From Martelella mediterranea (lineage in GTDB: Bacteria > Pseudomonadota > Alphaproteobacteria > Rhizobiales > Rhizobiaceae), in the NCBI RefSeq assembly GCF_004342225.1, contig NZ_SMAR01000011.1, forward strand, positions 44,403 through 108,402: a DNA stretch of 64,000 nucleotides, written 5' to 3'. Made by a program: the position numbers and the translations under genes. The notes under the pieces were generated by a model that saw only the letters and a list, made by a program, of their open reading frames with translations, was not told the origin of the DNA and did no database searches. Of the stretch, positions 15,968 through 24,611 are shown in pieces (the stretch's first letter is position 1; each line of letters begins with the position of its first letter).

Positions 15968-17812
15968 TCATTCTTCGTTGTCGAGCGTTTCCAGCTCGTC
16001 AATCAGGCCTTCAATCATCGAAAGGCCTTTGCTCCAGAATGCTGGGTCACTGGCATCCAGACCGAAGGGCTTCAAAAGCTCGGTGTGATGCTTTGTGCCG
16101 CCAGCCTTCAGCATATCGAAATACTTGTCCTGAAAGCCGCTTTCGGCATTCTGATAAACGGCATAAAGCGAGTTCACCAGGCAGTCGCCGAAGGCATAGG
16201 CATAAACATAAAATGGCGAATGAATGAAGTGTGGCACGTAGGTCCAGTAGGTCTCATAGCCATCAGCCAGTTTAATGGCCGGTCCAAGGCTTTCGGCCTG
16301 AACCGACATCCACATCTCGCAGATCTGATCTTCGGTCAGTTCGCCCTCGCGCCGTGCCGTGTGAACCTTGCGTTCAAACTGGTAAAAGGCGATCTGGCGC
16401 ACGACCGTGTTGATCATGTCTTCAACCTTCTGCGCCAGCATGGCCTTGCGGGCAGCCTTGTCTTCGGTCTCCGCCAGCAGTGCGCGGAAGGTCAGCATTT
16501 CACCGAAAACGGAGGCGGTTTCTGCCAGCGTCAGCGGCGTGGAGCACATCAGCCCGCCCTGTTTACCAGCCAGAACCTGATGGACGCCGTGGCCCAGCTC
16601 ATGCGCCAGTGTCATCACATCCCGCGGCTTGCCGAGATAATTCACCAGAACATAGGGGTGGGCGGAAGGCACTGTCGGATGTGCAAATGCACCAGTGCGC
16701 TTGCCCGGGCGGATTGGTGCATCAATCCAGTTTTCATCAAAGAAGCGACGTGCGATATCGGCCATTTCGGGCGAGAATGCACCATAAGCTGAAAGCACTG
16801 TATCCTTCGCTTCAGTCCACGGAATTGTGCGCTCTGCGGTTTCCGGCAACGGAGCATTGCGGTCCCAGTAATTCATCTGGTCCATGCCAAGCCACTTTGC
16901 CTTCATCTTGTAATAACGGTGCGAAAGCCGCGGATAGGCATCAGTGACGGCTTCTGTCAGCGCGTCGACCACGTCACGCTCCACCCGGTTGGAAAGGTGG
17001 CGGCTGTCGGCAATATCCTCAAAACCATGCCATCGGCTGTTGATCTCGGTATCCTTCGCCAGCGTATTCATGATCAGGGAGAAGGTCGGCAGGTTGGCCT
17101 TGAATGTTTTTGCCAGCGCTTCGGCTGCAGATTTGCGCTTTGTTTCTTTTGTGTCGGAAAGAAGGTTCAGCGTCTGCTCCAGAGGCAAATCCTTGCCGTC
17201 GACCTCAAACCGCAGGCCGTCCATGGTCTGGTCAAACAGGCGGTTGAACGCCTGAGCGCCGGTCATCGACTTTTCCATGAACAGCTGCTCGGTCTTGTCG
17301 TCAAGCTGATGCGGCTTTTCTTTTCTGAGATCAATGATCCATGACCGGTAATGTGCGAGGCGTGAGTCAGTCTGAAGTGAGCTATTGATGGTGTCTTCGC
17401 TGAGCCGGTTTAACTCCAGTTCGAAGAACAGAAGGTCGGCATAAATTTCAGTGATGCGTGCCGAGGTGTCGCCGAAGAGTTTGCGCAGTGCCGGTTCACT
17501 GGCATTGGCGAAATATGCAAGGCCTGCATAAGAACCAAGGCGCCCCAGGATTTCGCCAATGGCCTCATATTCCTCAACGGCGGCCCCGAGGCCGTCATCG
17601 CCAGTTTTCGCGGCAGCGGCTTCAAGCGTACCCTTCCAGCGCTCAGAAAAAGCGCGTGCTTTTGCTGCCGCGTTGTCGAAATCCTGCCTGAATTCAGCAG
17701 AATCGGGAGTCGGGTAAAGGTGCGTCAGATCCCATTCCGGAAGACTGCCGAGAGCCTTCTCATCTGAGTGAGTATTTTCGGCGCTGAACTGCGGAAACGG
17801 GATGTGCAACAT
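15968..17812 (-). CDS. pepF: Oligoendopeptidase F (M3 family metallopeptidase)
   Basis: A 614-residue cytoplasmic zinc peptidase that cleaves short oligopeptides. The zinc site is HELGHGVHQ (HExxH) near residue 400, with the second glutamate in the following LAETASVFGEML block. The N-terminal SLPEWDLTHLYPTPDSAEF segment and the GRAKPYAL-like ALYNFANASEP region (here YFANASEPALRKLFGDTSARI) are typical of the PepF/M3B group. I chose an internal ATG preceded by AGGAAGG at 7 bases; the upstream extension of 32 residues has no conserved sequence. It is transcribed divergently from the DUF882 gene and precedes pabB. Confidence 0.92.
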   Translation of the reverse strand: MLHIPFPQFSAENTHSDEKALGSLPEWDLTHLYPTPDSAEFRQDFDNAAAKARAFSERWKGTLEAAAAKTGDDGLGAAVEEYEAIGEILGRLGSYAGLAYFANASEPALRKLFGDTSARITEIYADLLFFELELNRLSEDTINSSLQTDSRLAHYRSWIIDLRKEKPHQLDDKTEQLFMEKSMTGAQAFNRLFDQTMDGLRFEVDGKDLPLEQTLNLLSDTKETKRKSAAEALAKTFKANLPTFSLIMNTLAKDTEINSRWHGFEDIADSRHLSNRVERDVVDALTEAVTDAYPRLSHRYYKMKAKWLGMDQMNYWDRNAPLPETAERTIPWTEAKDTVLSAYGAFSPEMADIARRFFDENWIDAPIRPGKRTGAFAHPTVPSAHPYVLVNYLGKPRDVMTLAHELGHGVHQVLAGKQGGLMCSTPLTLAETASVFGEMLTFRALLAETEDKAARKAMLAQKVEDMINTVVRQIAFYQFERKVHTARREGELTEDQICEMWMSVQAESLGPAIKLADGYETYWTYVPHFIHSPFYVYAYAFGDCLVNSLYAVYQNAESGFQDKYFDMLKAGGTKHHTELLKPFGLDASDPAFWSKGLSMIEGLIDELETLDNEE

Positions 17813-18149
17813 AAAACGGCCTTCCTGAATGAACGGAGACAATCGCAACGGCAACTGCCTCAGATTTTTATCAAGATGTACGGGCTCGAATGTCAGTTCG
17901 CAAGGCATGGCCTCAAGATGATTTAAAGCAAGGTTTTAACCGTTGGGAAAGGTTAATGTCCTATAACGGGGACTAGGAAATTAACGCTGAATTGACTATA
18001 AAGCGGCAAAACGGAAATGGTGACCAAGTATTGCCTCGTTTGCGCCGCATTGGGTCTGCACAAAGAAGATTATCCATGCTTGCGGCCTGACGCCTGACTT
18101 TAGGGGAAGCATAAGGCGATCTTCAAGAACATTCCAGGGAGAACCCGGT
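17813..18149. other. Divergent intergenic region between pepF and the DUF882 gene
   Basis: No gene is visible. The region must hold promoters in both directions. A TTGACT hexamer occurs at 17994-17999 on the plus strand without a strong partner -10. No strong hairpin with a T run was found. Confidence 0.45.
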
Positions 18150-19769
18150 TTGATCATCCGTCCATCGTGTATTTTGTTCAGACGGACACTTCTCGCTCTT
18201 GCGATCGTTGCGACGGCGTTTTTCGCTTTCGGAACGGCGGGAGCGCGGGCTGAAACACGTACGCTCAAGATTTATTACATCCACACCGGAGAAAAAGCCG
18301 AGATCACTTTCAAGCGCAATGGTCGATATGATCAGAAAGGGCTTGATAAGCTGAACTGGTTCCTTCGCGACTGGCGGCGTAACGAGCCGACCAAGATGGA
18401 TCCGCGACTCTTCGATCTGGTCTGGGAGGTTTATCAGCGTGTTGGTGCCTCAGATTACATCAATGTGGTCTCCGCCTACCGTGCGCCGGAAACCAATGCG
18501 ATGCTGCGGAAGAACTCATCCGGTGTTGCGAAGAAATCTCAGCACATTCAGGGCCGCGCGATGGACTTTTTCATCCCCGGCGTGCCGCTGGCAAAGCTGC
18601 GCGCGACCGCAATGAAGCTGCAGCGCGGCGGGGTCGGATATTACCCGCGTTCAGGCTCACCCTTCGTGCATCTGGATGTCGCCAGCGTGCGCGCTTGGCC
18701 GCGCATGAGCCGCAGCCAGCTGTCTTCTCTGTTTCCGGAAGGGCATACGCTGCATCTGCCTGCTGACGGAAAACCTCTGCCCGGTTATGCTGAGGCGCTT
18801 GCAGAATACAAGGCCAAGGGAAGCGTTTCCGGGTCTGAGCCGGTGCGTGTTGCAAGAGCGAGCACCAATGACGACAGCGACGAGGATGAAGGCCGCACAT
18901 TGCTGGGCATGCTGTTTAAGCGTGGCGGCGACGGCAACCAGTCTTCGGGCGCATCCGGCTCCCAGTCTCCTTCACAAAACAGCGCGCCGGCACAGCGTCC
19001 GGTTGATATTCTGACTGCTGCCGTGAGCTTCGACAATCTCGATATTCCGGTTCCGCTTTCGCGACCGGGCGGCTCTGAAGAAGGACCTGGGACGGCTCTT
19101 GCGACTGCTCTGGTTGATCCCAATCCCATCGAGGATGAGGCGGAAACAGACCTCGCACTGGCTGCCAATATACCGCTGCCGCAGGAACGGCCGGCAACCA
19201 TTGTCTCCAGCAGCGATCTGTCGGTTTCTGATGTGCTGGTCGACGAACAGCTTTCCGGTGGTTCGGCAGAGCGCGTCGAGGTTGCTTCGCTTGAACCCGG
19301 TCGTGAGCCGGAAAGTGTGGCGCTGGCGCTTTCCTCTGCAAGTGTCCCGGTGCCAAGCCCGCGGCTCGCATATGCCGAAACCGGTTCCTCTGAAGGACTC
19401 TCGTTTGATCCCTCTAAGGGTGACGCTCCGTCGCCCTTGCGCGAGCCCAGGCGGAAGGCGCACAGTGTCCTTGCAGACAAGCTCGAAGAAATGGGTGACA
19501 CGACCGTTGTTGCTGTGAATGAAAAAGATGACTTCCGGGCCGTATTCCAGCCGACCGTTGCGCGGCTGCGCGCCGCCGTCCCTGAGGCCCCTGTGAAGGG
19601 TGAAAGACCCGTCCTTCCGGTGGAAGTTGCACTTGGTACAGCTAGCGCTGGTTACACCGGTAGTATATCCGCAGTAAGCGGATCTTCTGGATCGCTTTCG
19701 GGTCAAACTAATACAGTAAAATCAAATAAAAAGACCATTTCTGAGTATTTTGATGCCGAACGATTCTGA
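18150..19769 (+). CDS. Exported DUF882 / peptidase M15-like (YcbK) protein with long disordered tail
   Basis: A 539-residue exported protein. A signal peptide (TLLALAIVATAFFAFGTAGA) ends at ARAE. Residues about 32-185 are a DUF882 domain related to murein DD/LD-endopeptidases: VVSAYRAPETNAMLRK, the zinc block SQHIQGRAMDF and a second HLD in FVHLDVASVRAW. These supply the His-Asp-His ligands of the M15 fold, so it likely trims peptidoglycan cross-links. From about residue 215 to the end the sequence is low-complexity, rich in Ser, Pro, Glu and repeated PVP(S/R)PR-like stretches, probably disordered. The start is a TTG with GGGAG 8 bases upstream; no ATG is nearby. Other possibility: a cell-wall binding protein. 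Confidence 0.82.
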   Translation: MIIRPSCILFRRTLLALAIVATAFFAFGTAGARAETRTLKIYYIHTGEKAEITFKRNGRYDQKGLDKLNWFLRDWRRNEPTKMDPRLFDLVWEVYQRVGASDYINVVSAYRAPETNAMLRKNSSGVAKKSQHIQGRAMDFFIPGVPLAKLRATAMKLQRGGVGYYPRSGSPFVHLDVASVRAWPRMSRSQLSSLFPEGHTLHLPADGKPLPGYAEALAEYKAKGSVSGSEPVRVARASTNDDSDEDEGRTLLGMLFKRGGDGNQSSGASGSQSPSQNSAPAQRPVDILTAAVSFDNLDIPVPLSRPGGSEEGPGTALATALVDPNPIEDEAETDLALAANIPLPQERPATIVSSSDLSVSDVLVDEQLSGGSAERVEVASLEPGREPESVALALSSASVPVPSPRLAYAETGSSEGLSFDPSKGDAPSPLREPRRKAHSVLADKLEEMGDTTVVAVNEKDDFRAVFQPTVARLRAAVPEAPVKGERPVLPVEVALGTASAGYTGSISAVSGSSGSLSGQTNTVKSNKKTISEYFDAERF

Positions 19770-19830
19770 AGATCGGTCTTGTTGTGATTTTTTACTTGTG
19801 GTTGATGTTTCTTTGACGTAACGTGCGTCT

Positions 19831-20085
19831 ATGACCACATATGACCCCTTTATTGCGATTTCCGATCCGAACCGGCGCCATCTTCTGATGGCGTTGCGGC
19901 GTGAGCCAAAGACGGTGACGGAGCTTTCGGAAGGACTGCCGATCAGCCGGCCAGCGGTATCGCAGCACCTCAAGGCGCTGCTGGATAGCAAGCTCGTGCG
20001 TGTCACGCCCGTTGGGACGAAGCGGTTTTACGCAATCGATCCTGAGGGGTTCACGACGCTCAGTGTCTGGCTCCGTCAGTTCTGA
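19831..20085 (+). CDS. Short ArsR-family winged-helix regulator
   Basis: An 84-residue ArsR-type DNA-binding domain: AISDPNRRHLLMALRREPKTV, then LSEGLPISRPAVSQHLKALLDSKLV as the recognition helix, and the wing VTPVGTKRFYAIDPEGF. No metal-binding Cys motif is present. This subgroup usually continues after the final WLRQF with about 15-30 more residues of dimerisation helix. Here a TGA stop follows immediately, so the protein may be slightly truncated. The usual partner gene (an AHSA1/SRPBCC protein) is absent; a degenerate repeat and the gcrA terminator follow instead. Confidence 0.7.
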   Translation: MTTYDPFIAISDPNRRHLLMALRREPKTVTELSEGLPISRPAVSQHLKALLDSKLVRVTPVGTKRFYAIDPEGFTTLSVWLRQF

Positions 20086-20224
20086 TATCGGTTGCTCTTG
20101 TCGCATGTATCAAAACATACGTCATCGATGATGATTTTGAGCCTATCTTTGAGCGTGTGTTTGAAAGGGTAGGCTTTCGGCATCAGAGCTGGGTATTCGA
20201 TCTTGAAACCGTCTTCCCGATTCT

Positions 20225-20266
20225 GTTTTCCGAAAATCGATTCCGATTTTGGGGCCGATGCTGTAA
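20225..20266. repeat. Partial copy of the palindromic intergenic repeat (right half)
   Basis: The sequence TTTTCCGAAAATCGATTCCG and the following GGGCCGATGCTGTA match the right half of the element at 4511-4552. The left half is missing. It sits between the short ArsR gene and the gcrA terminator. Confidence 0.65.
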
Positions 20267-20278
20267 ATTTCAGGCATT

Positions 20279-20314
20279 AAAAAAGCCGCCCCGCGGGAAA
20301 TGGGGGCGGCTTTT
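20279..20314 (-). terminator. Intrinsic terminator of gcrA
   Basis: AAAAGCCGCCCC (20281-20292) pairs perfectly with GGGGCGGCTTTT (20303-20314) around a 10-base loop. On the minus strand the stem is followed by six U residues (TTTTTTAATG). It lies 29 bases after the gcrA stop; the symmetric A/T flanks could also stop plus-strand transcription. Confidence 0.9.
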
Positions 20315-20342
20315 GTGATGGTTGGCTTCTGCTGGTCTCTGC

Positions 20343-20927
20343 TCAGCTTGCGCGACGGCGCTCATTGACCGGCTGATAGGCCAGCTTTGCATGATACTTG
20401 CAGTAAGGCGAATTTTCAGAAGCGTCGCAGCCGCAGAAGTAGAAATCTTCCTGCGTCGGATCTCCGACCGGCCACTTGCAGGTCATTTCGGTCAGTTCCG
20501 TCAGTGCAATTTTCCGCATGATCGGAACAACATTGTTGTCCGTATTGCGTGCAACTTCCGGCTGGGTGGCGACCTCTGCTTCAGGTTCCTGCTTCAGCGC
20601 CGTCGCACCAACACTGCGCGGTGCGCTGCTGGTTGTGGACGCGGTTGCCTTAGCGTTCACAGAGCTGCCGGAACCAGCCGGGCGTCCTGCAGCCTTGGAT
20701 GCAAAATTCGGTGCGCGCGGCGCGGCCGTGTTGCGGCTTGTGGCGCGTGTCTGCTGAGGCGCTGCGGAACCGCCGCTCTTGGTGCGACCCGGCAGGCTCA
20801 GGCGATGTACTTTGCCGATCACGGCATTCCGGCTTACGCCGCCAAGCTGTGTCGCGATCTGACTCGCACTCAGCCCCTCGGACCAGAGTTGCTTGAGTTT
20901 TTCGACGCGCTCTTCAGTCCAGCTCAT
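20343..20927 (-). CDS. gcrA: GcrA cell-cycle regulator
   Basis: A 194-residue GcrA-family protein. The N-terminal DNA-binding helix-turn-helix is diagnostic: MSWTEERVEKLKQLW, SEGLSASQIATQLGG, VSRNAVIGKVHRL. A low-complexity Ala/Ser/Thr linker follows (about residues 50-130), then a C-terminal block with CKWPVGDPTQEDFYFCG and YCKYHAKLAYQP, the region that contacts sigma-70 in Caulobacter. GcrA binds promoters with methylated GANTC sites and activates S-phase genes. Three GANTC sites lie in its own upstream region, and a strong terminator follows. It is absent outside alphaproteobacteria and their phages. Confidence 0.95.
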   Translation of the reverse strand: MSWTEERVEKLKQLWSEGLSASQIATQLGGVSRNAVIGKVHRLSLPGRTKSGGSAAPQQTRATSRNTAAPRAPNFASKAAGRPAGSGSSVNAKATASTTSSAPRSVGATALKQEPEAEVATQPEVARNTDNNVVPIMRKIALTELTEMTCKWPVGDPTQEDFYFCGCDASENSPYCKYHAKLAYQPVNERRRAS

Positions 20928-20952
20928 ACGTTATCTCCGCCAATTGCGGGCG

Positions 20953-21101
20953 GAATCCCTCCCCATGCCCAGAAAAGACCATTCCGGGGCAGGCAGTTTG
21001 TGCCAGTACGGGTAAAAAGATCCGCCGCTTGCAGTCTTTGATGGGCTTTAAGTTAGGCTGATGGCGGAACCGTGGCAAGGTTGCCGCGAATCACCTGATT
21101 C
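20953..21101. promoter_or_regulatory. Three GANTC (CcrM methylation) sites upstream of gcrA
   Basis: GAATC occurs at 20953-20957 and 21088-21092, and GATTC at 21097-21101. CcrM methylates these in alphaproteobacteria, and GcrA prefers methylated sites in promoters. The pair at 21088-21101 is separated by only four bases. Autoregulation of gcrA is possible but unproven. Confidence 0.4.
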
Positions 21102-21176
21102 CTTTTTCAAGGTTTTCCCCAACTTGGTGGTGTCCGACACGAAATTGCCACAAAATCGCAGGCCGTGCGGGATTTA

Positions 21177-21205
21177 TTGACATTGTTTGCGGAGATGACA
21201 ATATA
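21177..21205 (+). promoter_or_regulatory. Candidate promoter of the argD-argF-hslO group
   Basis: TTGACA at 21177-21182 is followed by CAATAT at 16 bases or AATATA at 17 bases. This is a good -35 and a moderate -10 for the vegetative sigma factor. It points toward argD. Confidence 0.5.
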
Positions 21206-21211
21206 TGGCTG

Positions 21212-21236
21212 GCCGCCCGTCAAAGGCGGCATTTTT
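21212..21236 (+). terminator. Terminator-like hairpin in the argD leader
   Basis: GCCGCC and GGCGGC form a perfect 6-bp stem around CGTCAAA, followed after one base by five T residues and then AATTT. It lies just after the candidate argD promoter and 40-67 bases before the argD start. It could attenuate argD, or end a short antisense or upstream transcript. Confidence 0.45.
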
Positions 21237-21302
21237 AATTTCTGAGCTGGCCGTTTTCATCGGCAGGCTGATCTCATGACCCAGGCCGGGAGCAAAATCG
21301 TC

Positions 21303-22508
21303 ATGTCCGGAGCATCGCCTCTATACAACACCTATGCCAGAATACCGCTCAACTTCGAGCGCGGCGAGGGCGTGTGGCTTGTCACCGACAATGGCGAACG
21401 ATATCTGGATTTTGCTGCTGGCATCGCCGTGAACGCGCTGGGTCATGCGCATCCGCATCTTGTTGCCGCCCTGAAGGAGCAGGCCGACAAGCTCTGGCAT
21501 CTTTCCAATTTGTATCAGGTGGCCGGTCAGGAGACGCTGGCCGAGCGGCTTGTCGCGCACACATTTGCAGATCGGGTCTTCTTTAACAATTCCGGAGCCG
21601 AGGCGCTGGAATGTGCCATCAAGACCGCGCGTCGCTATCACTATGCCAAGGGTAATCCGGAAAAGATCGACATCATCACCTTTGAAGGCGCCTTTCATGG
21701 TCGCACACTGGCGACCATCGCTGCTGGTGGGCAGGCGAAATATATGGAAGGTTTCGGCCCGAAAGCGCCGGGATTTCGCCAGATATCGGCCGGTGACGTC
21801 GAGGCATTGAAAGCCGCGGTTAATGAAGAAACCGCCGCGCTGTTGATCGAGCCCATTCAGGGTGAAGGCGGTATCCGCCTCATTGATAAGGCTTATCTAC
21901 AGGCGATGCGGGCGGTCTGCGACGAGCATGATCTGCTGCTGATCTTTGATGAAGTGCAATCCGGCGTCGGGCGGACTGGTACATTCTTCGCTTATGAACA
22001 GACCGGTGTTCATCCTGATATTATGGCAATCGCCAAGGGTATCGGCGGTGGGTTCCCGCTGGGGGCCTGTCTGGCAACGGAAGAGGCTGCTTCCGGCATG
22101 GTTCCGGGTGTGCATGGTACCACATTCGGCGGCAATCCGCTGGCCATGGCGGTTGGCAATGCTGTTCTGGATGTTGTGCTTGAAGATGGTTTCCTGACGC
22201 ATGTGAAAGATATGGCACTTATTTTCCGTCAGGGATTGGCAGAACTGCAGGATCGATATCCGGATGTTATTGCCGAAATCCGCGGTGAAGGGCTGATGCT
22301 TGGCATCAAGGCGAGCGTTCCGGCTTCGGAACTGGTCGCGGCCATGCGTGACGAACATGTGCTGGCCGTTCCTGCCGGTGACAATGTGATCCGGCTTCTG
22401 CCGCCATTGATTGTCAGTGCGGAGGATGTCCGCAACGGCCTCGATCATATCTCGAAGGCGGCTGAAAAGCTGCATACCGCTCAAATTTCCTCTCAGCAAA
22501 CTGCCTGA
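21303..22508 (+). CDS. argD: Acetylornithine aminotransferase
   Basis: A class-III PLP aminotransferase of 401 residues that converts N-acetylglutamate semialdehyde to N-acetylornithine in arginine synthesis. It shows [56 protein letters not shown] and the PLP lysine in [16 protein letters not shown]. The chosen ATG (start [16 protein letters not shown]) matches the usual short N-terminus and follows GGGAG; an in-frame ATG 27 bases upstream is an alternative. argF follows after 22 bases and hslO after that, an order conserved in Rhizobiales. Some such enzymes also act on succinyldiaminopimelate. Confidence 0.93.
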   Translation: MSGASPLYNTYARIPLNFERGEGVWLVTDNGERYLDFAAGIAVNALGHAHPHLVAALKEQADKLWHLSNLYQVAGQETLAERLVAHTFADRVFFNNSGAEALECAIKTARRYHYAKGNPEKIDIITFEGAFHGRTLATIAAGGQAKYMEGFGPKAPGFRQISAGDVEALKAAVNEETAALLIEPIQGEGGIRLIDKAYLQAMRAVCDEHDLLLIFDEVQSGVGRTGTFFAYEQTGVHPDIMAIAKGIGGGFPLGACLATEEAASGMVPGVHGTTFGGNPLAMAVGNAVLDVVLEDGFLTHVKDMALIFRQGLAELQDRYPDVIAEIRGEGLMLGIKASVPASELVAAMRDEHVLAVPAGDNVIRLLPPLIVSAEDVRNGLDHISKAAEKLHTAQISSQQTA

Positions 22509-22530
22509 ACGAATAAGAAAGAACTGACCG

Positions 22531-23451
22531 ATGTCGCATCCGAGACATTTTCTCGATCTGTCTGCCATGTCCAAGTCCGCTCTTCGGGAGATCCTGGATG
22601 ACGCAGCGACCCGCAAGGCGGCGCAGAAAGCCGGAAATGGCAATAAGCCCCTCGATGGCAAAGTTCTGGCGATGATCTTTGAAAAACCATCGACCCGCAC
22701 ACGTGTCTCTTTCGATGTCGGTATGCGTCAGCTTGGCGGTGAAACGCTGGTTCTTTCCGGCAAGGATATGCAGCTGGGGCGCGCCGAAACAATCGGGGAT
22801 ACAGCCAAGGTTCTGTCTCGTTACGTTGATGCGATCATGATCCGGACGACCGATCATAACCGCCTGCTGGAGCTGGCGGAATATGCCACTGTTCCGGTGA
22901 TCAACGGGCTGACCGACGATACCCATCCCTGCCAGATCATGGCGGACCTCCAGACGCTGGAGGAGCATAACGGTCCGGTGGCCGGCAAGACAATCGCGTG
23001 GACCGGCGACGGCAATAATGTGCTGCACTCCTTTGTTGAGGGGGCCGCGTGCTTCGGTTATCGCATGAACATCGCCGTGCCGGCTGGCTCTGAGCCAGCG
23101 AAGCGCTTTATTGACTGGGCCCGCAATGAAGGTGCAGAGATTAATTTCTTTGAGAGCGCTGAGGCGGCGGTTAAGGGCGTAGACTGTGTGGTGACGGATA
23201 CATGGGTTTCCATGAACCAGGAGCATAAGGCGCGCGGTCATAATGTTTTCCAGCCTTATCAGGTCAATGCTGACCTGATGCGCCACGCCAGGGAAGACGC
23301 AGTGTTCATGCATTGCCTGCCAGCCCATCGCGGCGAAGAGGTGACCGATGAGGTGATTGACGGCCCGCAGTCCGTTGTTTTCGACGAGGCTGAAAACCGT
23401 CTCCATGCCCAGAAATCGGTTATGGCCTGGTGCCTAGGCGCGTTTGGCTGA
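22531..23451 (+). CDS. argF: Ornithine carbamoyltransferase, anabolic
   Basis: A 306-residue enzyme that joins carbamoyl phosphate and ornithine to give citrulline. The carbamoyl-phosphate loop is [16 protein letters not shown] (STRTR). The following [19 protein letters not shown], the [12 protein letters not shown] motif and the ornithine-binding [12 protein letters not shown] are all present. The stop codon lies inside a GC-rich dyad (GGCGCG/CGCGCC). It is the second gene of the argD-argF-hslO unit, 22 bases after argD, which fits coordinated arginine synthesis. Confidence 0.95.
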   Translation: MSHPRHFLDLSAMSKSALREILDDAATRKAAQKAGNGNKPLDGKVLAMIFEKPSTRTRVSFDVGMRQLGGETLVLSGKDMQLGRAETIGDTAKVLSRYVDAIMIRTTDHNRLLELAEYATVPVINGLTDDTHPCQIMADLQTLEEHNGPVAGKTIAWTGDGNNVLHSFVEGAACFGYRMNIAVPAGSEPAKRFIDWARNEGAEINFFESAEAAVKGVDCVVTDTWVSMNQEHKARGHNVFQPYQVNADLMRHAREDAVFMHCLPAHRGEEVTDEVIDGPQSVVFDEAENRLHAQKSVMAWCLGAFG

Positions 23452-23585
23452 CGCGCCGGAATTTTAACGCGGGCCGTTTTTTTTCGGCATCGCGAACATG
23501 CTCGGTTTTTGTTTTTCGCGCGATTGGACCGACGGCAATATGCGGGTTCATTGAAAAATCGCGTCAATCGGCCAAGGAGTGAAAC

Positions 23586-24587
23586 ATGCAGGATCTAGAA
23601 AGCCAGCTCGGCGAACTCGGGTTCGCCGGAGATGATATGGTTGTGCCCTTCCAGGTCGATGCACTCGATGTGCGTGGGCGGACTGTTCAACTTGGCGGTT
23701 TGCTGGACACGATACTGGAACGCCACAACTATCCTGAAGCCGTTGCCCGGCTTCTGTCCGAAGTGATCGTGCTGACGACGCTGATCGGCACCTCATTGAA
23801 ATTCGAGGGTAAATTTACCGTTCAGACCAAGAGTGATGGTGCTGTTGATCTTCTGGTCGCGGATTTTTCCACGCCGGATGCATTGCGTGGCTATGCACGC
23901 TTTAATCAGGAGGCGCTTGAGGCCGCAGTCGCGGCCGGCAAGGCCGAGCCGCAGGACCTGCTGGGCGCAGGTGTGCTGGCGTTTACCATTGATCAGGGCA
24001 AATATATGCAACCCTATCAGGGGATCGTTCAGCTGGACGGGCGTTCGCTGGAGGAAATCGCGATGGCGTATTTCCGTCAGTCCGAGCAGATTCCAACGGC
24101 TGTGCGTCTTGGTGTTGCAAAGCTGATCGACCGGGATGACGATGGTAATACGCGTGAGCGCTGGCGTGCCGGCGGGCTGGTTGCACAGTTCCTGCCGGAA
24201 GAAGCGGGCCGCATGCGTCAGCCGGATTTGCATGGTGGAGATGGTGACGACGGTGAACCGTCACACGGTATGGACGATTCCTGGAATGAAGCCCGTGCGA
24301 TGGTTGAGACGATCGATCTTGATGAAATGACGGATCCGGAAATCGGGGCAGAGCGTTTGTTGTTCCGGTTGTTTCACGAGCGCGGTGTTCGTGTTTATCC
24401 GGCGCAGCCTGTTTATGACCGCTGCAGCTGCTCGCGTGAGCGGATCATGGATGTGCTCAAAGGCTTTACGGCCGAAGAGATTGATGAGAGCACAGAGGAT
24501 GGAAAGATTTCGGTGACCTGCGAGTTCTGTTCAACGCTCTACGAATACACTCCGCAGGAAGTGCGGGATGCTGTGAAGGGCCAGTAA
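23586..24587 (+). CDS. hslO: Redox-regulated chaperone Hsp33
   Basis: A 333-residue Hsp33 homologue: a cytoplasmic holdase activated by oxidation. The N-terminal domain includes RGRTVQLGG, LNRH-like LERHNYPEAVARLLSE and the GTSLKFEGKFTVQTKSDG block. The zinc-binding redox switch is intact near residues 278-315: CSCSRERI and CEFC (CxC and CxxC). It is somewhat longer than the E. coli protein, mainly through an acidic Gly/Asp-rich insert near residue 217 (GGDGDDGEPSHG). A clear AAGGAG lies 7 bases before the ATG. It follows argF after 134 bases. Confidence 0.93.
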   Translation: MQDLESQLGELGFAGDDMVVPFQVDALDVRGRTVQLGGLLDTILERHNYPEAVARLLSEVIVLTTLIGTSLKFEGKFTVQTKSDGAVDLLVADFSTPDALRGYARFNQEALEAAVAAGKAEPQDLLGAGVLAFTIDQGKYMQPYQGIVQLDGRSLEEIAMAYFRQSEQIPTAVRLGVAKLIDRDDDGNTRERWRAGGLVAQFLPEEAGRMRQPDLHGGDGDDGEPSHGMDDSWNEARAMVETIDLDEMTDPEIGAERLLFRLFHERGVRVYPAQPVYDRCSCSRERIMDVLKGFTAEEIDESTEDGKISVTCEFCSTLYEYTPQEVRDAVKGQ

Positions 24588-24611
24588 CACAGGCTCATTC
24601 TACGGCTATAC

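Noticed and set aside
23437..23457. Terminator overlapping the argF stop
   Set aside because: GGCGCG/CGCGCC is a good stem but the T-rich run comes 19 bases later, after unrelated sequence, so it is not a standard terminator.
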